This document shows, piece by piece, positions 1 to 8,493 of a stretch of DNA of 53,017 nt (the stretch's first letter is position 1; each line of letters starts with the position of its first letter). The position numbers were made by a program, and so were the translations under genes. The stretch comes from Dehalococcoidia bacterium (GTDB lineage: Bacteria; Chloroflexota; Dehalococcoidia; Lucifugimonadales; UBA3495). The DNA is taken from assembly GCA_009692925.1 (NCBI GenBank), contig SHYG01000005.1, positions 1 to 53,017 of the forward strand. Reading direction: 5' to 3'. The notes below the pieces were generated by a model. That model was not told where the DNA came from. It searched no databases and saw only the letters and a list, made by a program, of their open reading frames with translations.

Positions 1-64
1 GCCAAGGCCCGGTGGAACTGAGCCGGCAAGCACAGAGACTCGGAAAGCTAACAAGACCAGAGAA

Positions 65-325
65 ATGTCGCCGCAGCCAACAATTCAGGCGCCGTCGTCC
101 CGCTCGGTACTGCGCAAGTCAGACAACCAGTCTATGAGACAGGCTCCTCAGTGCAGTAATTGCACTCTCGACTGCCGCACATGCGGTTGGGCATTCCCGG
201 AGAAATATCGACCTGTTAAGCTTCGTGCTGACATTATCATGCGATTGAACGCACGGGCGAAGGAATCAAACCAAGACGTTGACCAGTTGGCGAATGCGGT
301 TCTCGAAAGGGAGTTGCGCGGTTGA
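65..325 (+). CDS. Small four-cysteine protein with ribbon-helix-helix-like tail
   Basis: Not a family I can name. The 86-residue product has four cysteines at 30, 33, 37 and 40 (CxxC-x3-CxxC), which could hold a zinc ion or another metal. Residues 50-86 read like a short ribbon-helix-helix DNA-binding unit (a PVKLRADIIMRL strand followed by two helices). A small metal-linked DNA-binding protein is a reasonable guess, but only from composition. The ribosome site is weak (AGAGAA just upstream), so the start is uncertain; an ATG at codon 24 would still keep the cysteines. It stands alone, pointing toward the convergent nurA gene. Confidence 0.5.
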   Translation: MSPQPTIQAPSSRSVLRKSDNQSMRQAPQCSNCTLDCRTCGWAFPEKYRPVKLRADIIMRLNARAKESNQDVDQLANAVLERELRG

Positions 326-453
326 TTATTTGTGCAGGATGGAATTTTTGTGCAAAGCCGGCTGAACCCAGTCTAGATTTCACGCGTTTCGTCAGGCCCT
401 CCAAACAGTCCTTGAACTGACATAGCTCTATTCAGACCTCCACCAGAAGTCCC

Positions 454-1659
454 CTACACCCACGGGGTGCGCTTAGACCGCTCTTTCTCTGACGTGTAGC
501 TGGGTAGACCCTGGCGCTCCAAGGCCTGGGACACCATCTCCTTGAACAGCCGGCGCTCCGGCCCCCGGATTACCGCCTGCTCGTGGGACTCAGATATTGC
601 CACCGGGTAACCCTGACCCCGGCGGCACTGGTCCAGTATCAAGCTGTGCCCCAGGGCCAGCAACTTCTCGTCCAGGGCCACCCACTGGGGCACTTCCACC
701 CGGGCCATCTCCTCTCCCGTGTTCAGGTAGTAGAAGTACACCTGGTGCTCCCCGTAATGCTCCCTGGGCACTGAGGAGTTGGTCAGGTAAACCGGGGACC
801 GCCAGCCGGCCGGCAGCACCTGCTGGAACAGATCCCGATCCAGAATATCGGCGGCGGCGCTACAGGGCGCCAGCACCGAGCGGCGGTGGCCGCAGGACTC
901 CCGGCAGCGGGACAGGTCGTGGGGGCAGAGGCAGCAGCGCACGGCGTTGACCACCTCGGCGCTTCGGGGCAGGGAAACGTAGGCCGCCAGGGTCACGTTG
1001 CCTCTGCTGGCCAGCTCCCGTAGCTGCTTTAATGATGACAGTAGCTCCCCGATGATGGCGTCCCGCACAAAGGGCTGGTAGGCCCGGCCCGACAGTCCCC
1101 ACAGCACCAAAGAGCCGTCCACTAGGGCCAGGGTGGGCAGTTCGGCGGGCGCTTCCCGCACCACCTCCACCAGCCGCGCCAGCTCCCGCACGGTGCGCAC
1201 CAACCCCAGCAGAGCGCCGGTGATGCTCTCTTCATGGGCGGAGTTGGCCGGGTCGGTGAGGTACAGGTCCGAGTCGGAAGAGGCCAGTTTGGGCTGGCTG
1301 AAGAGCTGGGCTTCGGGCCGCGCGCCGTAGGTCAGCACGCAACCGCCAAAGTTCATCAGGTAGCAGGCTATGGGCAGGTGGCGGTCCACGTCGATGTGAG
1401 AGCCGTCCACCGCGGCCACGCGCCAGCCGGGAGGCGGCTCCGTGGGAGCATAGGCGCCCACCAGGGTGTCCGATACCTGGGCGGCCAGGAAGGGACGGTC
1501 TGCCTTGTACTGGGTTTTCTCCACCGCGTCGCTGGCGCTGACTGTGCGGGCCGCCTCCAGCAGCGCGGCCAGCCGGACCCGCCGGTCTGCCTGGCGGCCA
1601 TCCGCATGGCGGGCCACCTGGTCCAGTTGCAGCAGCGTTTCACCCAGGTCAAGCGACAC
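454..1659 (-). CDS. nurA: NurA-domain 5'-3' nuclease
   Basis: NurA nucleases process DNA ends in double-strand break repair, normally with the HerA translocase. The 401-residue product shows the two family signatures: V-D-G-S near residues 84-87 (the N-terminal metal-binding aspartate) and a second V-D-G-S at 180-183. A cysteine-rich patch (Cys 242, 243, 245, 252, 256) follows and may bind metal. The start is GTG, with GAGGT about 10 nt upstream, and lies 6 bp after the selB stop, so the two genes are probably cotranscribed. No herA is present in this window, so the partner must be elsewhere or absent. Confidence 0.85.
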   Translation of the reverse strand: MSLDLGETLLQLDQVARHADGRQADRRVRLAALLEAARTVSASDAVEKTQYKADRPFLAAQVSDTLVGAYAPTEPPPGWRVAAVDGSHIDVDRHLPIACYLMNFGGCVLTYGARPEAQLFSQPKLASSDSDLYLTDPANSAHEESITGALLGLVRTVRELARLVEVVREAPAELPTLALVDGSLVLWGLSGRAYQPFVRDAIIGELLSSLKQLRELASRGNVTLAAYVSLPRSAEVVNAVRCCLCPHDLSRCRESCGHRRSVLAPCSAAADILDRDLFQQVLPAGWRSPVYLTNSSVPREHYGEHQVYFYYLNTGEEMARVEVPQWVALDEKLLALGHSLILDQCRRGQGYPVAISESHEQAVIRGPERRLFKEMVSQALERQGLPSYTSEKERSKRTPWV

Positions 1660-1665
1660 GAGGCT

Positions 1666-3531
1666 TTACCTCAGCACCCGCTCGTCGCCCATGCGACGGG
1701 TGACCCGCTGCTGGTCCAGGTGCTCCAGCAGGGGCAGGATGTACTTGCGGCTGGTGTTGAACATGGTGCGGGCCTCCGCCACGGTAATGCGGCCGTTGGC
1801 CTTCAGGTGGGCCACTACTTTGTCGGCAATCTCCCTGTAGGCGACGGCGGTGAACACCACCGACTCGTTGACCTTGACCACCTTGCCCTGGTCTACCAGG
1901 ACGCCCAGCAGCTCGGGGTCCAGGGGCAGGTCGGTGGGGGGAGAGTAGGGGTCTTGGGCCAGGGCGCGCAGGTACTCCGCAACCAGGCGCTCCAGGGCGG
2001 GAGTCAGCGCCACCTGGTGGCTGGGCAGGCGCAGGAACTGGCCCTCCTCCGTCACCAGTCCCTCCTGGGCGGCGCGGGCCAGCACCCGCAGGTACACCGG
2101 CTGGGGCAGGCTCAGTCGGCTGCGCAGCTCCTGGGCGGGCATGCCCACCCGCAGCGGGAACTGGCGGTGGTGGGCGGTCAGGGTGGAGTGAATCTGATCC
2201 TTGAGGCGGGCCCAACCTCCGCGAGAGTAGACCACCGCATCGGCTTCCGATTCCAGGTCTCCCAGGGCCACCATGTCCCCGGCGGCGGCTAGTTGTCCCA
2301 CCCGCTGCCGCACCTCGGCCAGAGGCAGGTTGGCCCGCCTGGAGAGGGCGCTCAAGTCGCAGTAGCCCGACTGGTCGGCCAGGCTGACCAGTATGTCCTC
2401 GCCGGTGCCCTGGTCCAGAGTCTTCATCTGCTCAATTACCGCGGGGTCGTGACGCCGGTGGCGTCGCCGCGGGTTGGGGTCCACCACCTGGCCGCCGCCA
2501 AGAGTGTCCTCGGCGGAACGCAGAATGAAGAAGTCGCCCTTCACCATCGGCACGGGGTTCTCCAGCAGAATCTGCACCCAGCCCGTCGTGCCGGCGGGCA
2601 GTTGTTCCACTTCCAGCAGTCGGACTCGGGCGGGAGTCTCGCTGGAAAACAGGTGGAAGGTGACACCCTCGTTGTGGTGCAGGGCATGGGGGGCATTCCG
2701 CACCATGCGCAGCCGGGCGTCCACCCGTTGCGTGGCGCGCAGCCAGCCGGGGGTGGTTAGAATCTCGCCCCGCTGAATGTCGTCCCGCGATGCCCCGGAG
2801 AGGTTCACCGCCAGGCGCACTCCTGGCCCGGTGCGGTCTATCTTGCTCTGGTGGCTCTGCAGGCCCCGTACCCGGCAGGTCAGGCCCGAGGGCGCCAGCT
2901 CCACCTCCTGGCCCACCTCTAAGCTGCCATCAATCAAGGTGCCGGTAACCACGGTGCCAAAGCCGGATACGGAGAAGCAGCGGTCCACCGGCAGGCGGGG
3001 CCGCCCCAAGTCCCGGCGGGCAGGGGTCTGGTCCAGGATGCCGTCAATGGCGGCCTTCAGCTCCTCAATGCCGGCGCCGGTAAGGGAGGACACCGCCAGC
3101 ATGGGGCAGCCCTGGAAGGCGGTGCCGGCCAAAGTGTCCTCCACCTCGGCCTTCACCAGCTCCACCAGCTCGGCGTCCACCAGGTCGGATTTGGTGACAA
3201 CCACGATGCAGCGGCCAATCTGGAGCAAGTCCAGGATGGCCACGTGCTCTCGGGTCTGGGGCATAACGCTCTCGTCCGCCGCCACGATGAGCAGGGCCAG
3301 GTCAATGGCCCCTACTCCGGCCAGCATATTCTTGATGAACCGCTCGTGGCCAGGCACGTCCACGATGCTGACCTCCCGTCCGCTGGGCAAGGTCATCCAG
3401 GCAAAGCCCAGGTCAATGGTCATCTCCCGCTCCTTTTCCTCGGGGAGACGGTCCGGGTCGATGTTGGTCAGGGCTTTGACCAGGGTGGACTTGCCGTGGT
3501 CTACGTGGCCGGAGGTTCCAATGACGTACAT
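1666..3531 (-). CDS. selB: Selenocysteine-specific translation elongation factor SelB
   Basis: SelB is a GTPase that brings selenocysteyl-tRNA to UGA codons marked by a SECIS hairpin. The 621-residue protein opens with the G1 loop GTSGHVDHGKST (residues 5-16), followed by the switch I segment, DVPGHE (G3) and TKSD (G4). EF-Tu-like beta-barrel domains come next, then a C-terminal run of winged-helix modules expected to bind SECIS RNA. The open frame extends further upstream, but the conserved MYVIGTSGHVDHGK start fixes ATG at 3531, and the length fits the family. Neither selA, selD nor tRNA-Sec is recognisable nearby. It precedes nurA with a 6-bp gap. Confidence 0.95.
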   Translation of the reverse strand: MYVIGTSGHVDHGKSTLVKALTNIDPDRLPEEKEREMTIDLGFAWMTLPSGREVSIVDVPGHERFIKNMLAGVGAIDLALLIVAADESVMPQTREHVAILDLLQIGRCIVVVTKSDLVDAELVELVKAEVEDTLAGTAFQGCPMLAVSSLTGAGIEELKAAIDGILDQTPARRDLGRPRLPVDRCFSVSGFGTVVTGTLIDGSLEVGQEVELAPSGLTCRVRGLQSHQSKIDRTGPGVRLAVNLSGASRDDIQRGEILTTPGWLRATQRVDARLRMVRNAPHALHHNEGVTFHLFSSETPARVRLLEVEQLPAGTTGWVQILLENPVPMVKGDFFILRSAEDTLGGGQVVDPNPRRRHRRHDPAVIEQMKTLDQGTGEDILVSLADQSGYCDLSALSRRANLPLAEVRQRVGQLAAAGDMVALGDLESEADAVVYSRGGWARLKDQIHSTLTAHHRQFPLRVGMPAQELRSRLSLPQPVYLRVLARAAQEGLVTEEGQFLRLPSHQVALTPALERLVAEYLRALAQDPYSPPTDLPLDPELLGVLVDQGKVVKVNESVVFTAVAYREIADKVVAHLKANGRITVAEARTMFNTSRKYILPLLEHLDQQRVTRRMGDERVLR

Positions 3532-3722
3532 GGCGCCGCGCCTTCGTTGGGCTGAATTGGGATAGAGACCAATTGTGGGGACAGGCAACAGCGTAAGCAT
3601 AGCACCGAGGGGAAGGGATGGGTAGGGCGAAGCAGGTGCAGCAGAGGTTGCAAAAGTTCGGCCGCCCCTGCAGCAAGTCCTGCGAGGGCGGCCGTCACCA
3701 GCCAGAGATGAGACCGGCGGGT

Positions 3723-4832
3723 CTATTTGAACTGGATGTTGTCTATCCAGAGGCCGTCCGTCGCCACGAGTCCCGCCGGGCCGCTCCACAGCTCCCACTC
3801 AAGGGTTATCGTGGGAGGCCGGACCGCGGGCACCTCAACTTCGACGCGGGTCCAGGAGGCACTGCTGGGCAACTCTGTTGTGACCGGCTTGAGGCCGGAG
3901 ATGCCAGACATAATGATTCGGAAAGAGGTGCAACAGGCCGGGCTAACCACTTTCATGTCGAAGGAGACGGTCCGCACTGAGTCGAGCAGGATGGGTGAGT
4001 TCATTCGGAGGGTGGCGACGCCGGATCCTGTAATGGCGCCGGAGCGCAGGCAGGGGGCGTCTTGGCACTCGCGGGAAAACTCCACCATCCACGGGTTGCC
4101 GGAGACCTGGAAGCCTCGGAACCCCAGCTCCTCCGCGTCCGGCGACATAACCAGCAGGGGGACTTTAGGCCCCTGGGTGGGCGCGGTCGCAGGTGTTGGG
4201 TTCGTCGAAGGCGGGACGCTCTCTGCGGTTGGCGCGAAGATTGGTGGTATGGGCGGAGTTTCCGTCTGATTGGGAGTCAGCATCAGCGTGGGTAAAGGTG
4301 CGGGAGTGGGAGTGCTGAAGGAGCTGGGCAGCGGCGCGGCGGGCCCGCGGCCACTCGACAGCAATCCTGGCAGGACGCTAATACCTATGAGCGCCGCCAA
4401 GCCGATAGCGCCCGCGGCAGCCGCCAGCTTGGCTTTGCGCGGCAGCCCGCGCCGGCCGTCCCCACCTGTGGGCGGAGTGCTCCCGGACGTCGGCTGGTGC
4501 GCGGCGGGAGGTGGAGTTCGTGACGTCGGTGGCGGCGGAGGACTCGCCTGCTGCCCCGCCGGTACGCCGCTGGGCGCGGAGCCTTCCGCAGCGCGGGTCT
4601 GGTATGCCTGGTCGTATTTGGCCCGCCGCTGCGAGTCGGACAAGACCTCGTAGGCCTCGTTCAGCTCCTGCATCCGGGCCGCGTTCACCTCGGTGGCGCC
4701 GGCCACGTCCGGGTGATAAATCTGCGACAGCCGCTGCCAGACGTGCCGAATGGCGCCGACGCTGGCATCGTGATTGACGCCCAGGACCTGATAGTAGTCC
4801 TTCCAGGAGATTTCGTACTGCTCGCGAGACAT
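3723..4832 (-). CDS. Membrane-anchored J-domain protein with extracytoplasmic beta-sandwich-like domain (copy 1)
   Basis: The 369-residue protein starts with a canonical J domain (about 8-76) that keeps the HPD tripeptide at 40-42, needed to stimulate DnaK ATPase. A Pro/Ser/Thr-rich linker follows, then one hydrophobic helix (about 136-157) behind an RRGLPRK basic stretch, a second Pro/Thr-rich spacer, and a C-terminal domain of about 140 residues. That domain has paired cysteines (CQDAPC, ACC), several beta-rich stretches and ends WIDNIQF, resembling a carbohydrate-binding jelly roll. The basic flank puts the J domain in the cytosol and the C-terminal domain outside. It is a tandem paralogue of the gene at 5142-6416. 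Function unknown; it may link cytosolic chaperone activity to the envelope. Confidence 0.75.
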   Translation of the reverse strand: MSREQYEISWKDYYQVLGVNHDASVGAIRHVWQRLSQIYHPDVAGATEVNAARMQELNEAYEVLSDSQRRAKYDQAYQTRAAEGSAPSGVPAGQQASPPPPPTSRTPPPAAHQPTSGSTPPTGGDGRRGLPRKAKLAAAAGAIGLAALIGISVLPGLLSSGRGPAAPLPSSFSTPTPAPLPTLMLTPNQTETPPIPPIFAPTAESVPPSTNPTPATAPTQGPKVPLLVMSPDAEELGFRGFQVSGNPWMVEFSRECQDAPCLRSGAITGSGVATLRMNSPILLDSVRTVSFDMKVVSPACCTSFRIIMSGISGLKPVTTELPSSASWTRVEVEVPAVRPPTITLEWELWSGPAGLVATDGLWIDNIQFK

Positions 4833-5141
4833 CGGTGCTTCACCCCTTCGGCCGTTACCCAGTCAAATTGGAACTGTGGCTGCCAGATTGGGCGCCATGT
4901 GCAGATTGACCCATTCCATGTTAGGCGCGGCGCCGCGCAACTGGAACAGTTCCTACCAAAGGCACAACAATGCCGGGCAGCCTCCACCAGACCAGGAGTG
5001 ACCGAGGCTGGAGGCAGGTTTAGTTGCCGCCTGGGATAGCCCGCAACCAGAGGCCCGTAGCTATAGGACTGGATGATTTAACAAGGCCCGGCCCGCCCTG
5101 GGTCCTTGGGCGGGCCGGGTTGATATTGGGGCCAGGTAAGG
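4833..5141. other. 309-bp intergenic region between the J-domain paralogues
   Basis: I find no credible gene here. The right end holds the hairpin terminator of the 5142-6416 gene (5087-5119). The rest should contain the promoter of the downstream copy (start 4832), but no clear -35/-10 pair is visible. A GC-rich palindromic stretch (GGCGCGGCGCCGCG) lies near 4925. Confidence 0.4.
5087..5119 (-). terminator. GC-rich hairpin terminator after J-domain copy 2
   Basis: A perfect 12-bp inverted repeat (CCCGGCCCGCCC at 5087-5098 and GGGCGGGCCGGG at 5108-5119) with a 9-nt loop lies 22 bp past the stop of the minus-strand gene. There is no strong U-tract, so termination strength is uncertain. Confidence 0.6.
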
Positions 5142-6416
5142 CTATTTGAACTGGATGTTGTCGATCCAGATGCCGCCCCCCGGGCTAACTCCTGTGGTGC
5201 GCCAATAGAACTGCCACTCCAGGACCACTGGAAGATAGCCAGGCAACGCAGTCTCAAAGCGAGTCCAGGCGGTGTCGTTAGGCAGGGGTATGGCGGCTCC
5301 AGCAATAGGTCCGGCAATGAGTTTAAGTGATGCACAGCACGCGGGACTTGCCGCCTTGATGTCGAAGGAGACGGTGCGCGCTGAGGCAGATAGGTCACGG
5401 GGTCTCAGCCAGAGACTGGAAACGCTTTCTGTAACAAGGGTTCCGGAGCGCAAGCAGGGCGCTTCCTGGCACTGCCTGGAGAAGTCCACCTGCCAGGGGC
5501 TGCCGGAGGCCTGGAAGCCCCAGTACCCCAGGGCCTCGGCTTCCAAGGACATGACAGGTATGGAGTCTCGGAACGCCGGCGCAGGTGCGATCGTTAGCTC
5601 GGCGGGCAACATGACGGTGGGGAGCGGAGCTGGCTCAACCTGGGCAGGCGTTTCTGTAGGCGTGAGTATTGGCGCCGGTTCCGGCTCCCCACCGGGCAGC
5701 GGCGCGGGAGCGGCTGGGCTGAAGGCGGCGGGCGCAGGTACCTCAGGGGCATTGTTCCGCGTCAGAGCGGGCGCCACTCCGATTGCCATGAGCACCGCCA
5801 TGCCGATGACTCCCGCGGCGGCAATCAGCCCGGTGCGCCGGGTTAGGCCGCGGCTCGGAGTCGAGGGCGCCGCGGGCTCTTCCTGCGGCTGGGATTGTCT
5901 GGGAGCCTGGGGAGCCGCCACCGGCTTGGGCGCGGCCGGCGCTTGCTCCCGCTGGGGCTTGCTGCTGGCGGGAGCAACAGGTATCCGCGCAGGGGCAGGC
6001 ATCGGTATCGGTGTCGCCTTAACCGGCGCCGCAGGAGTTGGCGCGGGAGCCGCTGGCGCCGGAACTGCTGGAGCACGAACTGCTGGAGCATGTGCTGCTG
6101 GCTGAGTAGCCGCTGGCGATGGCCGTGCTCGCCGAGGAGCTGGCGGTGCGGCCGAGGCCTGGGGGGCTGCTACTCCCTTGGTCTGATAGGCTTGATCGTA
6201 CTTGGTCCGGCGGGTCCGGTTGGACAGTACGTCGTAAGCCTTATTCAGCTTCTTTATTCGGGCCAGGTTGGCCTTGGAATTGCCGGCTACCTCCGGGTTG
6301 TAAGTCGCGGACAACTGTCGCCACGCCTTGCGGACTTCCGTGAGGTTGGCGCCGGGCTGAAGCCCCAGCACCTGATAGTAATCCTTCCAGCGGCTCTCGT
6401 ATGGCTCGCGCGTCAT
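5142..6416 (-). CDS. Membrane-anchored J-like protein lacking HPD, with extracytoplasmic beta-sandwich-like domain (copy 2)
   Basis: This is a paralogue of the 3723-4832 product with the same architecture: J-like domain (about 8-76), a much longer Ala/Pro-rich linker, one membrane helix (GLIAAAGVIGMAVLMAIGV), a Pro-rich spacer and the same C-terminal domain with CQEAPC, ACC and the WIDNIQF ending. The catalytic HPD is replaced by NPE at residues 40-42, so it should not activate an Hsp70 in the usual way. It may compete with or scaffold copy 1. It lies downstream of hemW on the same strand. The Ala/Pro linker is low-complexity and may vary in length between strains. Confidence 0.72.
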   Translation of the reverse strand: MTREPYESRWKDYYQVLGLQPGANLTEVRKAWRQLSATYNPEVAGNSKANLARIKKLNKAYDVLSNRTRRTKYDQAYQTKGVAAPQASAAPPAPRRARPSPAATQPAAHAPAVRAPAVPAPAAPAPTPAAPVKATPIPMPAPARIPVAPASSKPQREQAPAAPKPVAAPQAPRQSQPQEEPAAPSTPSRGLTRRTGLIAAAGVIGMAVLMAIGVAPALTRNNAPEVPAPAAFSPAAPAPLPGGEPEPAPILTPTETPAQVEPAPLPTVMLPAELTIAPAPAFRDSIPVMSLEAEALGYWGFQASGSPWQVDFSRQCQEAPCLRSGTLVTESVSSLWLRPRDLSASARTVSFDIKAASPACCASLKLIAGPIAGAAIPLPNDTAWTRFETALPGYLPVVLEWQFYWRTTGVSPGGGIWIDNIQFK

Positions 6417-6683
6417 TTTTCATCACCCCGATGCCTGGCATGAGGCCAGTTAAGTGTCACCATGGCAGTGCGGATAGGTTTACGCACTTCCTCCCTTGAT
6501 GGTAAGGCGGCGAGGGGTGAACCGAAATGGCGCCCACCGGATGCACATCAAAGCTGGATTGCGCGCACCAATACATGGCCGTGGGGCGATTCGCCAGAGG
6601 GCTGCTAGGGGGTGTCGGCGGAGACAATGATGCGCGGCGGGCAATGCCGGCAGCTTCCCGAGTGGGCGCGGTTACTCCAGGAA

Positions 6684-7916
6684 TCAATCCAGGAAGCGGA
6701 TAAACACCTGGTTGGCGATGAGATAGGCTCGCTTGGTCAGGCGCAGGCGGTCGCCCGAACGCTCGAGCAAGCCCAGCTCCACTAGCTCGGTGATCTCAGT
6801 CCGGTACCGCTCCGCCAGGTCTTGCCCCGCCTGGAGCGACGCCTCCGCCAGGTCCATGCCCTCCATCAGGCGCAGGCCCAGGAACATAGTCTCGGCGGCG
6901 ATCAGCGGTGCGCCAAGGTGCTCCTGGCCGCCTACCGGAGGGACGGTGCCCAGCGCCGCTTCGGTAAGCGCAGTCAGCGGCAGGGGGCTGCTCTTGGCCC
7001 ACTGCTCAACATTGGAGACATAACCGCGGGGCGATGACACGTCCCAGAACCTAAACTCCCCCAGCCGGGAGTGGGCGCCGGGGCCTACTCCCAAGTATGG
7101 CAGGTTGCGCCAGTAGACCAGGTTGTGCCGCGCTGGGAACCCAGGCAGGCACCAGTTAGATATCTCATAGTGCCGGTAACCGGCGAGTTCCAGGGCGTCC
7201 TCGGCGTAGTGGTACATATCCGCAGCCAGGTCGGGGTCCGGCTCGGGCAGCTTGCCCTGGGCCACCCATTGGTGCAGCGGGGTGCCCTCTTCCAGGGTGA
7301 GGCAGTAGGCCGAGATGTGGGTAGGATCCAGCGCCAGCAACCTCCCCAGGGTCTCCTGCCACTGGGTGAGGGTCTGATGAGGCAGCCCGTACATCAGGTC
7401 CAGGTTTACGTTGTCAAATCCGGCAAGCCGGGCCTCCTGGCAGGCCGCAATTGCCTGAGCAGCGTTGTGGCGGCGGCCCAGCATCTGCAGCAGCGCGTCG
7501 TCCAGGCTCTGCACGCCCATGCTGAGCCGGTTCACCCCCTGGGCCAGCAGCTTGCGGCAGGCAGCCTCGGACAGGTCGCCGGGGTTGGCTTCGATAGTAA
7601 TCTCGGCGCCGGGTTGTAAAGCAAAGGACTCCTGAGTTGCCGCCAGAATCTGGCCAATGGCACCCTCGGGCAGATAAGAGGGGGTGCCGCCGCCAAAGAA
7701 CACGGTGTTGACCACCGGGCGGGCCAGCGCCTTGCCCCACAAGGCCAGCTCGGTAGTGAGGGCGCCCAGGTATGGCGACATCAAGTTCTCAATGCCCTGG
7801 TAGGTGTTGAAGTCGCAGTAGGGGCATTTGCTCTTGCAGAAGGGCACGTGGATGTAGAGGCTCATGCCCTGGGCGGGAACAATTGGCTTTGCGGGGTAGG
7901 TAACGGGCAACATCAT
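6684..7916 (-). CDS. hemW: HemW-type radical SAM protein (coproporphyrinogen oxidase-like)
   Basis: Radical SAM enzyme of the HemN/HemW group. The 4Fe-4S motif CKSKCPYC sits at residues 27-34 and is followed by DF rather than a further cysteine, which is typical of HemW, a heme chaperone, and not of oxygen-independent coproporphyrinogen oxidase HemN. Other family marks are FFGGGTPS, the E-x-NP strand (EANPG), GVQSL and GVGPGAHS. The C-terminal part is the usual HemN-like domain. A run GTG-ATG-ATG (7919, 7916, 7913) follows an AGGTG ribosome site; I take 7916. A shorter start at MSLYIH (7865) lacks a ribosome site. Many genomes annotate these proteins hemN. Confidence 0.88.
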   Translation of the reverse strand: MMLPVTYPAKPIVPAQGMSLYIHVPFCKSKCPYCDFNTYQGIENLMSPYLGALTTELALWGKALARPVVNTVFFGGGTPSYLPEGAIGQILAATQESFALQPGAEITIEANPGDLSEAACRKLLAQGVNRLSMGVQSLDDALLQMLGRRHNAAQAIAACQEARLAGFDNVNLDLMYGLPHQTLTQWQETLGRLLALDPTHISAYCLTLEEGTPLHQWVAQGKLPEPDPDLAADMYHYAEDALELAGYRHYEISNWCLPGFPARHNLVYWRNLPYLGVGPGAHSRLGEFRFWDVSSPRGYVSNVEQWAKSSPLPLTALTEAALGTVPPVGGQEHLGAPLIAAETMFLGLRLMEGMDLAEASLQAGQDLAERYRTEITELVELGLLERSGDRLRLTKRAYLIANQVFIRFLD

Positions 7917-7962
7917 CACCTATATTACTGCGTTAACCTGCTGGGCATAAGCGAACAGCCTG

Positions 7963-8346
7963 CTACCGAACCACCCTGCTCCGGCCCTCCACGACCTTGC
8001 CCGGCTTCTGATCCAAGGGCTCGTCCGGGGGGCTTTCACCGTCCGGCCCGCGGCCCTGGTGTTCCCGCACCACCTGCTTGGGGGCTAGCCTCACCAGCAG
8101 CCAGCAAGCCAGCGCCAGAACCAGCAGGTCATCGGCCCAGCCTAACCAGCGCCAGTGGTCGGGCACCAGATCAATGGGCGACAGGGCGTAGATGACCGCC
8201 AGCGGAACCAGCAATCGCAACAGAAAGGGCACCCGCCGGTCCCTGATGAGCCGCCACACCAGCCGCAGCCGTCCCAGCACCCGTGGCAGCAGGGCCAGGG
8301 CCAGCAACGTCAGCAGCAGGGGGAAAGCCCAACGAAGCATCGTCAT
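7963..8346 (-). CDS. DUF1232 (YkvA-like) membrane protein
   Basis: A 127-residue membrane protein carrying the DUF1232 signature: a helix ending YALSPIDLVPD, a short loop, then a WADDLLVLALA helix. An N-terminal hydrophobic helix precedes it, and the tail is hydrophilic and charged. The family has no established function. The start at 8346 has GAGGGT about 9 nt upstream, and a TATAAT box on the minus strand at 8394-8399 gives a short leader. The ORF could begin at 8391, but that would overlap the promoter. Confidence 0.8.
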   Translation of the reverse strand: MTMLRWAFPLLLTLLALALLPRVLGRLRLVWRLIRDRRVPFLLRLLVPLAVIYALSPIDLVPDHWRWLGWADDLLVLALACWLLVRLAPKQVVREHQGRGPDGESPPDEPLDQKPGKVVEGRSRVVR

Positions 8347-8393
8347 TTTCGCGCACCCTCGTATAGACCTGCCGCATAAATCTGTCAGCATCC

Positions 8394-8431
8394 ATTATAG
8401 CCTACCGGGGCCGCAGGCTTGATGCTATACT
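8394..8431. promoter_or_regulatory. Back-to-back promoters for the DUF1232 and AAA+ ATPase genes
   Basis: The minus strand reads TATAAT at 8399-8394, pointing to the DUF1232 gene. The plus strand reads TGCTATACT (extended -10, hexamer 8426-8431), pointing to the ATPase gene at 8494. Neither has a good -35, which suits extended -10 promoters. Confidence 0.5.
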
Positions 8432-8493
8432 TTTCCCGAGTCGCCGCCGGGACCGGGAGGCATGACCGGCCGGCCACGAAGGGGGCAGGAATT

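Noticed and set aside
1234-2760. Long plus-strand open frames opposite nurA and selB
   Set aside because: They are antisense shadows produced by high GC third positions; no family signature and the minus-strand genes are unmistakable.
3532-3722. Possible tRNA-Sec or SECIS element upstream of selB
   Set aside because: No cloverleaf with a TCA anticodon or matching acceptor arms could be traced.
3721-4832. J-domain proteins as DnaJ co-chaperones of the usual DnaJ/CbpA type
   Set aside because: There is no Gly/Phe region, zinc-finger or substrate-binding CTD; only the J domain is shared.
6457-6687. 76-residue minus-strand ORF between hemW and J-domain copy 2
   Set aside because: Pro/Ser-rich, no ribosome site, no recognisable fold; I treat the region as non-coding.
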